Below the pieces are notes generated by a model. It was not told where the DNA came from. It ran no database searches and saw only the letters and a list, made by a program, of their open reading frames with translations. Shown in pieces: positions 7,629 through 14,825 of a stretch of 23,524 nt of DNA; the stretch's first letter is position 1, and each line of letters opens with the position of its first letter. Both the position numbers and the translations under genes were made by a program. Source of the stretch: Thiocapsa sp. UBA6158 (GTDB lineage: Bacteria; Pseudomonadota; Gammaproteobacteria; Chromatiales; Chromatiaceae); the NCBI RefSeq assembly GCF_002423035.1, contig NZ_DIUM01000087.1, forward strand, positions 881-24,404, given 5' to 3'.

Positions 7629-9296
7629 CTACGCCGCCCGCGCCTGCCGGACCTCGCCGCGATTCAGCGCGGATAGGACTGCACCCAGCGAGGCGGCCAC
7701 CGTGTCGCGATCGATGGCCGCGCCGGCGATCCGCTGCGATCCGAGTTCCAGCTGAACATAGGCGATGGCCTCGGCGTCCGTGCCCTCGCCGATCGCATGC
7801 TCCTGATAATCCAGGATACGCACCGGCTGACCGGTCCAACGCGACCAGGCATCGACGAAGGCCGCCATCGCGCCCTGCCCTTCACCGTTCAGCCGCTGCT
7901 CGCCGTCCGGTCCCGCGATGCGGGCCTCGATCACATCGTGACCGTTACGATCGAGCCGATAGCCGAGCAGCCGGACCGGGGCTTGATCGACGACGAAATG
8001 GTCCATGAAGATGCGGTGAATACTGGCGGCATCCATCTCCCCGCCACGCCGCTCGCTCTGCGCTTGGACCAAGCGCGCCAGCTCGACCTGTATCCAGCGC
8101 GGCAGCGTGAGCCCGAAGTCGCGCTCCATGACGAAGGCGACGCCGCCCTTCCCGGACTGGCTGTTGACCCGAATGACCGCCTGATAGCTGCGACCCAGGT
8201 CGCGCGGGTCGATCGGCAGATAGGCGACCTGCCAGGGCTCCTCTGGATCCTGGCGCATCAGACTCTTGCGGATCGCATCCTGATGACTGCCCGAGAAGGC
8301 GGTATAGACCAGCTCGCCCACCCAAGGGTGGCGCGGGTGCAGCGCCGTGCCGGTGCATTCCTCAACCACCCGGACGATCTCCTCCGGGTCGCTGAGGTCC
8401 AGACCCGGATCGATGCCCTGGCTGTAGAGGTTCATCGCCAGGGTCACGATGTCCAGGTTGCCGGTGCGCTCGCCGTTGCCGAGCAGGGTCCCCTCGACCC
8501 GGTCCGCACCCGCCAAGAGGGCCAGCTCCGCTGCAGCTGCAGCACCGCCGCGATCGTTGTGGGTATGCACCGACAGGACGATCGTCTCGCGCCGCGAGAT
8601 GTGGGTCGCGAAATACTCGACCTGGTCGGCGAAGACATTCGGACTCGCGACCTCGACCGTCGCGGGCAGATTCATGATGCAAGGCTGTTGCGGGGTCGGC
8701 TGCCAGACGTCCAGCACCGCCTCGCAGACCTCCACGGCATAGTCCGGCTCGGTGGCCGTGAAGCTCTCGGGCGAATACTGGAAGGTCCAGCGTGTTGCGG
8801 GCCGCCGTTGCGCCTCGCGCAAGACCCACTCGGCACCCTGACGGGCGATCGCCTTCACGCCGTTCCGGTCCTGACCGAAGACCCATTCACGCTGGATGGG
8901 CGAGGTTGAGTTGTAGAGATGGACGATCGCGCGCGGTGCACCATCCAGTGCATCGAAGGTACGGCGGATCAGATCCTCGCGTGCCTGGACCAAGACCTGG
9001 ACAGTCACGTCCTCGGGGATCTTGTCCTCCTCGATCAACCAGCGCACGAAGTCGAAGTCCGGCTGGCTCGCGGCCGGGAAACCGATCTCGATCTCCTTGA
9101 ATCCCATCTTGACCAGCAACGCCCAAAGACGACGTTTCTGGGCAACACCCATCGGCTCCAAGAGCGCCTGGTTGCCGTCGCGCAGATCCACACTCGCCCA
9201 GATCGGAGCCTGCTCGACGACACGGCTCGGCCAGCGGCGATTCGGCAGGTCCACCACCGGACCGCGACGATATTTTCGGGGGTCAAAACGGGTCAT
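7629..9296 (-). CDS. leuA: 2-isopropylmalate synthase (LeuA, ~555-aa class)
   Basis: LeuA condenses acetyl-CoA with 2-oxoisovalerate in the first committed step of leucine synthesis, in the cytosol. The 555-aa protein has the DRE-TIM barrel with SVDLRDGNQALLEP (residues 35-48), the metal-binding SVHTHND (H244, H246) and GNGERTGN (273-280). A C-terminal LeuA dimerisation/leucine-feedback domain occupies roughly 425-555. The N-terminus KYRRGPVVDLPNRRWPSR and the length mark the longer LeuA class, not the ~515-aa E. coli type. I chose the ATG at 9296 (MTRFDPRKYRR) because CCGGAG lies about 7 bases before it; the open frame continues to 9437 without homologous sequence. It diverges from an Lrp-type regulator. 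Confidence 0.95.
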   Translation of the reverse strand: MTRFDPRKYRRGPVVDLPNRRWPSRVVEQAPIWASVDLRDGNQALLEPMGVAQKRRLWALLVKMGFKEIEIGFPAASQPDFDFVRWLIEEDKIPEDVTVQVLVQAREDLIRRTFDALDGAPRAIVHLYNSTSPIQREWVFGQDRNGVKAIARQGAEWVLREAQRRPATRWTFQYSPESFTATEPDYAVEVCEAVLDVWQPTPQQPCIMNLPATVEVASPNVFADQVEYFATHISRRETIVLSVHTHNDRGGAAAAAELALLAGADRVEGTLLGNGERTGNLDIVTLAMNLYSQGIDPGLDLSDPEEIVRVVEECTGTALHPRHPWVGELVYTAFSGSHQDAIRKSLMRQDPEEPWQVAYLPIDPRDLGRSYQAVIRVNSQSGKGGVAFVMERDFGLTLPRWIQVELARLVQAQSERRGGEMDAASIHRIFMDHFVVDQAPVRLLGYRLDRNGHDVIEARIAGPDGEQRLNGEGQGAMAAFVDAWSRWTGQPVRILDYQEHAIGEGTDAEAIAYVQLELGSQRIAGAAIDRDTVAASLGAVLSALNRGEVRQARAA

Positions 9297-9400
9297 GCTG
9301 TTCTCCGGAATCTTCAGTGCGCTGCAGCCAGCCATGAGCCGTCGGAAGAGTCGAGGCGTTCGACAAAACGCCGTCAGATCAAAGCTCATCGCCGGTAGCC

Positions 9401-9417
9401 GATAGCTCGGAGCTATC
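9401..9417. promoter_or_regulatory. 17-bp perfect palindrome upstream of leuA (possible operator)
   Basis: GATAGCTC, one central G, then GAGCTATC form a perfect palindrome with 8-base arms. It lies about 105-121 bases upstream of the leuA start, on the side of the divergent Lrp-type gene. It could be a regulator site or an RNA hairpin in a long leuA leader. The bound factor is unknown. Confidence 0.4.
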
Positions 9418-9614
9418 CGCGATAGATGATCGTTCACGCCCGCGCCGAGTAAACGGCGGGGCGGAACCGGTTTGCCGCGCCCCGATAGGGGACTTGGCCG
9501 CTCCCGTCCCGGTCAGGATTCGGAGCCTGATGGGCAGGTGCCTCGTGAGCCATTGCCCGGGTCGCGGCTGGTTGGCCGACGGGGATAGAATAGGCTCGAC
9601 AGGCACGCAGATGA

Positions 9615-9642
9615 TTGCAAAGATACCTTTATAACGGATAAT
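9615..9642 (+). promoter_or_regulatory. Sigma-70-type promoter of the Lrp/AsnC gene
   Basis: TTGCAA (9615-9620) and GATAAT (9637-9642) are separated by 16 bases, giving a start near 9649 and a leader of about 80 nt. The -10 sits inside the palindrome CGGAT-A-ATCCG (9635-9645), so a protein bound there would block the promoter. Confidence 0.45.
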
Positions 9643-9651
9643 CCGAGCAAG

Positions 9652-9685
9652 GATCTGCTACTTTTTTAGTTTTATTCAGCAGATC
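9652..9685. promoter_or_regulatory. Dyad GATCTGCT / AGCAGATC just downstream of the lrp promoter
   Basis: Perfect 8-base arms (9652-9659 and 9678-9685) flank 18 AT-rich bases. AT-rich dyads are typical of Lrp-family operators, and this one covers the predicted transcription start, which fits negative autoregulation. It could also fold in the leader RNA. Confidence 0.45.
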
Positions 9686-9728
9686 AGTAATTCTCACCCC
9701 GGAAGACGTACCGGACGGAGCAACCCCG

Positions 9729-10193
9729 ATGAAGCTGGACCGTTACGACCGCCGGATCCTCGAGGAGCTGCAACACGATGGACGCATCAGCAATCAGGAG
9801 CTGGCCGACCGCATCGGCCTGTCGCCCTCCCCCTGTCTGCGGCGCGTCCGAGCACTCGAAGACGCGGGCATCATCCGCGGCTATGCAGCCCTGCTCGATG
9901 CCAAGACGCTTGGGCTCAACCTCATGGCGCTCCTGAGCATCTCGATGGACAAACACACCCCGGAGCGTTTCGAGCGCTTCGACACTGCCGTCGCGGCGAT
10001 CCCCGAGGTGCAGGAATGTCTCTTGATCACCGGACGCGACGCCGACTACCAGCTCAAGGTCGTCGTACGAGACATGGATGCCTACCAGGACCTGCTGCTC
10101 AACAAGATCACGCGCATCGACGGGGTGACCGGGGTGCACTCGAGCTTCGTCCTGCGGCGCGTGGTCGAGCGCGCAAGCCTACCCCTGGATTGA
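9729..10193 (+). CDS. Lrp/AsnC-family transcriptional regulator
   Basis: A 154-aa cytosolic regulator that should bind DNA as a multimer and respond to an amino acid. Residues 1-60 are the AsnC-type helix-turn-helix (LDRYDRRILEELQHDGRISNQ, then LADRIGLSPSPCLRRVRALE). Residues 65-150 are the RAM/ACT-like effector domain (with PEVQECLLITGRDADYQLKV). CGGAG lies 8 bases before the ATG. It diverges from leuA, with several dyads in between, so control of leuA and of itself is a reasonable guess. Lrp paralogues are numerous, so I do not assign Lrp proper or a specific ligand. Confidence 0.9.
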   Translation: MKLDRYDRRILEELQHDGRISNQELADRIGLSPSPCLRRVRALEDAGIIRGYAALLDAKTLGLNLMALLSISMDKHTPERFERFDTAVAAIPEVQECLLITGRDADYQLKVVVRDMDAYQDLLLNKITRIDGVTGVHSSFVLRRVVERASLPLD

Positions 10194-10250
10194 GGCGGAC
10201 CGACGCGAGGGCGTAGGGGCGATTTCAGGAAGCCGGTATCGAGGACGATT

Positions 10251-10285
10251 GATTCAGACCGTAAGGCACACCGAATGCCTGAATC
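10251..10285. terminator. Hairpin between convergent lrp-type and patatin genes
   Basis: GATTCAG (10251-10257) faces CTGAATC (10279-10285), and the inner arms AGGCA (10264-10268) and TGCCT (10276-10280) can pair. It lies 57 bases after the regulator stop and 26 bases after the patatin stop, where a two-way terminator would be expected. No T-run follows on either strand, so intrinsic termination is doubtful. Confidence 0.3.
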
Positions 10286-10311
10286 TCCAGCGTCGTGATC
10301 GCAGCATCGGG

Positions 10312-11223
10312 TCAGCGCCCCGCCATCGCCTCCTCCGCCAGCCGGTGTCCGAGCTCGATCAGCTCGCGTGCGCGGTGAAATTCGTGCGCGGCGCTGGCGT
10401 CGCGTGGGACCTCGATCACCACGTCCGGGCGATAGGCGGCAAGCTTGACCGCCGCGATTGCGTTCTGCATGGTCTCGAAGGACCTCAGGGTGAGATCGAA
10501 GACGCCGAGCTGCTCATCGTCGCGCCCTCCCAAGGTCTCGCCGATCGCGTCGAAAAACTGCCGGATCCGTTCCTGATAGCCGAGATCCACCGGGGTCTCC
10601 TCGTGAGCCTTCGCCGCGACGGCGGAATCCTGAATCCGTTCGACGCCCGGCGCCGCCGAGGTCTCGGCATTGAGATTGACCGCCACGGTCAAGTCCGTGA
10701 AGTCCCGAAAGGTCGGGGCGATCGGCACCGGATTGAGCAGGCCGCCGTCGACCAGCGTCAAACCGCGATAGCGGTGAGGCGTGAAGACGCCCGGCACGGC
10801 GATCGAGGCACGGATGGCGTCGAAGAGCGGACCCTGCGAGATCCAAACCTCGCGCTGTCGGTCGATGTCCGTTGCAACGGCGGTGTAGCTGATCGGCAGG
10901 TCTTCGATCGCATGATCGCCGACCATCGATCGCAAGGTCTCGATGATGCGATCGCCCTTGAGCAGACCGGTCCCGCTGAAGGCGAAATCGACGAACCTCA
11001 GCACATCGCCGAGGTTCAGCGCGCAGACCCAACGCTTGTAGGCGTCGAGCTCGCCGGCGGCATAGATGCCACCGACCAAGGCACCCATCGAGGCACCGCT
11101 GATCGATGTGATGCGATAGCCACGCGCGGTCAAGGACTCGATGATGCCGATATGCGCGAGTCTGCGGGCTCCGCCGCTGCCGAGTGCCAATGAAATGGTT
11201 TCGCGTTCCCGCGGCTTCCTCAT
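10312..11223 (-). CDS. Patatin-like phospholipase (RssA-like)
   Basis: A 303-aa serine lipid acyl hydrolase of the bacterial patatin family, related in layout to RssA. The glycine-rich oxyanion loop GSGGARRLAHIG is at 15-26, the nucleophile elbow G-A-S45-M-G at 43-47, and the catalytic aspartate in DGG at D159. The Ser-Asp dyad is therefore intact. There is no signal peptide or membrane segment, so it is probably cytosolic or peripheral. I chose the ATG at 11223, about 10 bases after an AGAGGGG; the longer reading begins with TTG at 11262 and would bury that site. The substrate is unknown. It is divergent from phoX across 290 bp. Confidence 0.88.
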   Translation of the reverse strand: MRKPRERETISLALGSGGARRLAHIGIIESLTARGYRITSISGASMGALVGGIYAAGELDAYKRWVCALNLGDVLRFVDFAFSGTGLLKGDRIIETLRSMVGDHAIEDLPISYTAVATDIDRQREVWISQGPLFDAIRASIAVPGVFTPHRYRGLTLVDGGLLNPVPIAPTFRDFTDLTVAVNLNAETSAAPGVERIQDSAVAAKAHEETPVDLGYQERIRQFFDAIGETLGGRDDEQLGVFDLTLRSFETMQNAIAAVKLAAYRPDVVIEVPRDASAAHEFHRARELIELGHRLAEEAMAGR

Positions 11224-11277
11224 CAACCGCCACCCCTCTATCGAATCGAATCTGCCCGGCAAACAAGCCTATCGCAA

Positions 11278-11301
11278 AGGTGTCGGTCAAGCACGACACC
11301 T
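11278..11301. promoter_or_regulatory. Inverted repeat between patatin and phoX genes (possible operator)
   Basis: AGGTGTCG (11278-11285) and CGACACCT (11294-11301) are perfect 8-base arms around an 8-base spacer, about 55 bases upstream of the patatin start. The 24-bp symmetric shape fits a dimeric regulator site. No factor can be named, and no clear Pho box was found in the rest of the 11224-11513 spacer. Confidence 0.4.
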
Positions 11302-11421
11302 GATCGTCATGCCAAGCGCGTATCCTGTCGCGGCCGGACGGGGCACGAGGATCGGAAGCGGTCCATGACCCCGACGACCGAGATACCTTGGGAACGCCGA
11401 TACCCGTGCGCAAGACATTTT

Positions 11422-11450
11422 GGCCCGAGTAAGGGTTCCACTCCCGGGCC
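11422..11450 (+). other. Potential leader hairpin upstream of phoX
   Basis: GGCCC-GAGT pairs with ACTC-(CC bulge)-GGGCC around a 9-base loop. It ends 63 bases before the phoX start, with no T-run, and may be a structured 5' leader. Weakly supported. Confidence 0.2.
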
Positions 11451-11513
11451 CTCCCGCTCGCAAGGGGGGCGAACGGTTATCGACCCGACGACAACGAGAG
11501 CTTCGAAACCACC

Positions 11514-13544
11514 ATGCCGAGCATCGATCGAGACTATTCCTGTTCAGCCGAGGCCCACGAGGCGTCGGATGATCGCCCCGTCAACTCCAGCGCCGCGGCC
11601 ACGCTCGGCGACATCATCCAGACCCGCTTCAGCCGGCGCGACCTGTTGCGCGGTGCGCTTGCCGCGAGCGCGCTCGGCGCCCTCGCGGCCGGCCCCTTGG
11701 CGCTTCTTGCCGACACCGTGACGGAGCCGGAAGGCGAGCCCGAGGCCGCAAAGACCCGCTTCGATTTCGAGGAGATCGCCCACGGTGTCGACGCGACCCA
11801 TCATGTGGCACCCGGCTATCGCGCCGAGATCCTGATCCGCTGGGGCGACCCCATTCTACCCGGCGCATCAGCCTTCGATCCCGATCGCCAAAGCGCCGCC
11901 GCACAGACCCGTCAGTTCGGCTACAACAACGACTATGTCGGCTATGTTCCCTTGCCGCTCGGCTCGGCAAACTCCGAGCACGGCTTGCTGTGCATCAATC
12001 ACGAATACACCAACGCCGAGGTGATGTTCCGCGGCGCGAACGAGCCGACCCCCGAGCGCGTCGCGATCGAGATGGCCTGCAACGGCGGATCCATCCTCGA
12101 GATCCGACAGAATGCCGGGCGCTGGTCGGTGGTCCCCGACAGCCGGTACGCCCGCCGGATCACCGCGCTCGATACCGAGATGGCCCTCTCGGGACCGGCT
12201 GCCGGGCATGAGCGCATGAAGACCGCTGCCGACCCGAACGGAACCCGGGTGATCGGCACGCTCAACAACTGCGCCGGGGGCATCACACCATGGGGCACCT
12301 ACCTGATGGCCGAGGAGAACTTTCACGGCTATTTCTCGGGCGATCTGGATCGGCATCCGGACGCCAGCGCGGCGGACGGCTTCGCCGATCATCCGGAAAG
12401 GCGCAACTACGCCCGCTACGGCGTCCCTGCCGGCCACTTCGCTTGGGGCCGATTCCACAAACGTTTCGACGTCAACGCGGAGCCGAACGAGGCCAACCGC
12501 TTCGGCTGGATTGTCGAAGTCGACCCGCTCGACCCGGCATCCATGCCGATCAAGCGCACCGCGCTCGGGCGGTTCAAGCACGAGGGCGCCGAGTCCATCG
12601 TCAACCCCGACGGCCGTCTGGTGCTCTACTCGGGCGACGATCAGCGCTTCGAGTATCTCTATCGATTCGTGACCGACGGTAAGGTCGACCCGAGCACTCG
12701 CGCGGCGAACCGCGACCTGTTGGACGCGGGCACGCTCTCCGTCGCACGCTTCGCGCCGGACGGCACGCTCCTCTGGCTCCCGCTCGTCTTCGGCCAAGCC
12801 GCTCTGACACCGGAGAACGGCTTTCACTCACAAGCCGATGTCCTCATCGAGACCCGTCGTGCCGCCGATCTGCTCGGGGCCACCCCGATGGACCGACCCG
12901 AGGACGTGCAACCCAACCCGCACAATGGCCGCGTCTATGTGATGCTCACCAACAACAAGGAACGAACCGCAGAGCAGGTCGACACGGCGAATCCACGCGC
13001 CGCCAATCTGTGGGGTCATCTTCTGGAGCTGATCCCGCCTGCCGGCGATCATGCCTCCGAGCGTTTCGACTGGGATGTCCTGGTCAAGGCCGGCAATCCG
13101 CGAGACCCGGCGACCGCCGCACTCTGGAACCCGGCGACCGGCGAGAACGGCTGGTTTGCCTGCCCGGACAACTGTGCACTGGACCATCAGGGTCGGCTCT
13201 GGGTCGCAACCGATCAGGGCACGGCCTGGCACGGCGCATCCGGCAGCGCCGACGGGCTTTGGGCACTCGAAACCGAAGGTGCCGCGCGCGGCACAGGTCG
13301 CATGTTCTTCCGGGTACCGGTCGGTGCGGAGCTCTGCGGACCCTGCTTCACCCCGGACGGGCGCACGCTCTTTTTGGCCGTGCAACACCCGGCGACCGAC
13401 GGGACGCTCGACTATCCCGGCTTCGAGCGCCCCTCAACCTTCGAGGACCCCGCCACGCGTTGGCCGGACTTCGATCCGGCGATGCCGCCCCGCCCCTCGG
13501 TCGTGGTCGTCACCAAGGAGGATGGCGGACCGATCGGAGGCTGA
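11514..13544 (+). CDS. phoX: PhoX-family (DUF839) alkaline phosphatase, Tat-exported
   Basis: PhoX enzymes are calcium/iron phosphomonoesterases that release phosphate from organic esters outside the cytoplasm. The 676-aa protein has an unusually long pre-Tat region, then the twin-arginine motif F-S-R41-R42-D-L-L-R-G, a hydrophobic stretch (about 47-65) and the mature beta-propeller-type domain. Family signatures include GYNNDYVGYVPL (136-147), CINHEYTN (160-167) and the NNC253AGGITPWGTYLMAEEN stretch, with its conserved metal-site cysteine and glutamates E267/E268. The ribosome-binding site is weak (GAGAG about 13 bases upstream), so the start is tentative; a start nearer the RR motif is possible. 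No Pho box was recognised upstream. The symbol rests on family membership only. Confidence 0.87.
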   Translation: MPSIDRDYSCSAEAHEASDDRPVNSSAAATLGDIIQTRFSRRDLLRGALAASALGALAAGPLALLADTVTEPEGEPEAAKTRFDFEEIAHGVDATHHVAPGYRAEILIRWGDPILPGASAFDPDRQSAAAQTRQFGYNNDYVGYVPLPLGSANSEHGLLCINHEYTNAEVMFRGANEPTPERVAIEMACNGGSILEIRQNAGRWSVVPDSRYARRITALDTEMALSGPAAGHERMKTAADPNGTRVIGTLNNCAGGITPWGTYLMAEENFHGYFSGDLDRHPDASAADGFADHPERRNYARYGVPAGHFAWGRFHKRFDVNAEPNEANRFGWIVEVDPLDPASMPIKRTALGRFKHEGAESIVNPDGRLVLYSGDDQRFEYLYRFVTDGKVDPSTRAANRDLLDAGTLSVARFAPDGTLLWLPLVFGQAALTPENGFHSQADVLIETRRAADLLGATPMDRPEDVQPNPHNGRVYVMLTNNKERTAEQVDTANPRAANLWGHLLELIPPAGDHASERFDWDVLVKAGNPRDPATAALWNPATGENGWFACPDNCALDHQGRLWVATDQGTAWHGASGSADGLWALETEGAARGTGRMFFRVPVGAELCGPCFTPDGRTLFLAVQHPATDGTLDYPGFERPSTFEDPATRWPDFDPAMPPRPSVVVVTKEDGGPIGG

Positions 13545-13615
13545 TCAGCCGTCAAGCAGGGGCATTCATTCAACGCGGCGCATGCAATCGGTCACTCAAA
13601 GGCGCCGAGAGGGGT

Positions 13616-14776
13616 TCAAGGTCCCCGATCGAGGTCATCGGGCAACTCGATCGGGCTCTCGACCCGGGGTTCAGGCTTGGGCACATCCATGCCGGTGTTG
13701 CCCAGGTCGTCCAACACCGCATCCACATCCGGCAAGAGATCGGCGAGCTCGACCCCGTAAACCTCCCAGATCGAGATGAAGAGCGAGGCGATCAGCGGCC
13801 CGATAAAGAGTCCGTTGAAGCCGAACATAAAGATGCCTCCGAGCGTGCTCAGAAAGATCATCAGCTCATGCATCTTGGTGTCGCGTCCCACCAGAATGGG
13901 TCGCAGGACGTTGTCGAGGCTGCCGACGACCAGGGCACAGAAGACAGCCAGCCCGATCGCGCTTCCCGCCTGCCCCTGCACGGCCAGTACGATACACGCC
14001 GGCACCCAGACGAGGGCCGAGCCGACCGCCGGGATGATCGACAAGACCACCATGACGGTGCCCCAAAAGACCGCGTTCTCGATCCCCGCGATGGCGAATG
14101 CGATCCCGGCCAGTCCGCCCTGCAGGAGACCGATCAGCAGCGTCCCCTTGAGCGTAGCACGGGTCACCGAGGTGAACTTCTGCAGCATCACCCGTTCGTC
14201 GGCGCTCTTCAGCGGCAGGTAATAGAGGATCTTGTTGACGAGCTTTTGTCCGTCGATCTGCAGGAAATACATGCTGTAGAGCATCACGAACGCCATGAAG
14301 AAAAAGTTCAGGGTCCCCATCGTGAGCGACGAAAGACCCCCGACGATGAACTTGCTGGCGATCGTGGCGGCCTCGCCGGCACGTTCGATCAAGATCGAGC
14401 GCAGGGGCAGCAGATCCTCATAGAAGGGCAAACGGCGCATACCCTCGAGGAAGGCATCCGGATCGGCGAGGCGCTCCTTGAGCCAGGGCACGAAGGTCTG
14501 GGTGACATCGAGCGCCTGCGCCACCACCACCGCGATCAGCAACGCCAGCGGGATCAAGACGACCACGGACACCACCAAGAGGGTCGTGAGCGACGCCAGG
14601 CTCGAACTGCCCCGCAGACGCGGCTGCAGCCAGAGGAACAAGGGCCGTGCCATCGCACTGAAGAGTCCGGCGAGAAAGAGCGCCATCAGAAACTGTTGGA
14701 TCATCGCGAGAAAGAGCGCGGAGATCCCGAGCGCCATCAGGATAACCACCCATTTATTGACAAGATCTTGATTCAT
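13616..14776 (-). CDS. AI-2E / PerM-family transporter
   Basis: A 386-aa polytopic inner-membrane protein of the AI-2E transporter (UPF0118/PerM) family. Members have been linked to autoinducer-2 export, sodium/proton antiport and other roles, so the substrate is open. It has paired hydrophobic segments at the N-terminus (about 9-35 and 55-90) and a soluble middle (about 90-145). Four or more segments follow, with family-like GLLQGGLAGIAFAIAGI, SIIPAVGSALVWVPA and FIGPLIASLF. The tail is acidic and proline-rich (about 345-386). The ATG at 14776 is chosen over a GTG at 14785; neither has a strong ribosome-binding site. It is the last gene of a likely three-gene minus-strand run. Confidence 0.88.
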   Translation of the reverse strand: MNQDLVNKWVVILMALGISALFLAMIQQFLMALFLAGLFSAMARPLFLWLQPRLRGSSSLASLTTLLVVSVVVLIPLALLIAVVVAQALDVTQTFVPWLKERLADPDAFLEGMRRLPFYEDLLPLRSILIERAGEAATIASKFIVGGLSSLTMGTLNFFFMAFVMLYSMYFLQIDGQKLVNKILYYLPLKSADERVMLQKFTSVTRATLKGTLLIGLLQGGLAGIAFAIAGIENAVFWGTVMVVLSIIPAVGSALVWVPACIVLAVQGQAGSAIGLAVFCALVVGSLDNVLRPILVGRDTKMHELMIFLSTLGGIFMFGFNGLFIGPLIASLFISIWEVYGVELADLLPDVDAVLDDLGNTGMDVPKPEPRVESPIELPDDLDRGP

Positions 14777-14825
14777 AAAACCCACTTATCCATTTGAAAG
14801 TCAGATTGCGATGCACCTGACCTGA

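Larger units (their letters stand above)
9297..9728. other. 432-bp leuA / lrp divergent regulatory spacer
   Basis: No gene is seen. The leuA-proximal part is GC-rich and contains a 17-bp palindrome (9401-9417) and a GC-rich imperfect hairpin around 9456-9484 (GGGGCGG facing CCGCGCCCC). The lrp-proximal part (about 9610-9700) is AT-rich, with a promoter and two further dyads. I found no leader peptide with leucine codons that would suggest attenuation of leuA. Confidence 0.6.

Noticed and set aside
7797..8909. 370-codon plus-strand open frame opposite leuA
   Set aside because: Antisense shadow; the minus-strand reading is an unmistakable LeuA.
9297..9437. 47-codon N-terminal extension of leuA, or a leader peptide
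   Set aside because: It is unlike LeuA N-termini, the ATG at 9296 has a proper ribosome-binding site, and there is no run of leucine codons as in attenuator peptides.
13010..14797. Long plus-strand open frame opposite the AI-2E-family gene and running out of phoX
   Set aside because: It joins the wrong frame of phoX to the antisense of a clear membrane-protein gene. Its composition (runs of E, D, R, Q, H) is typical of antisense to hydrophobic coding sequence.
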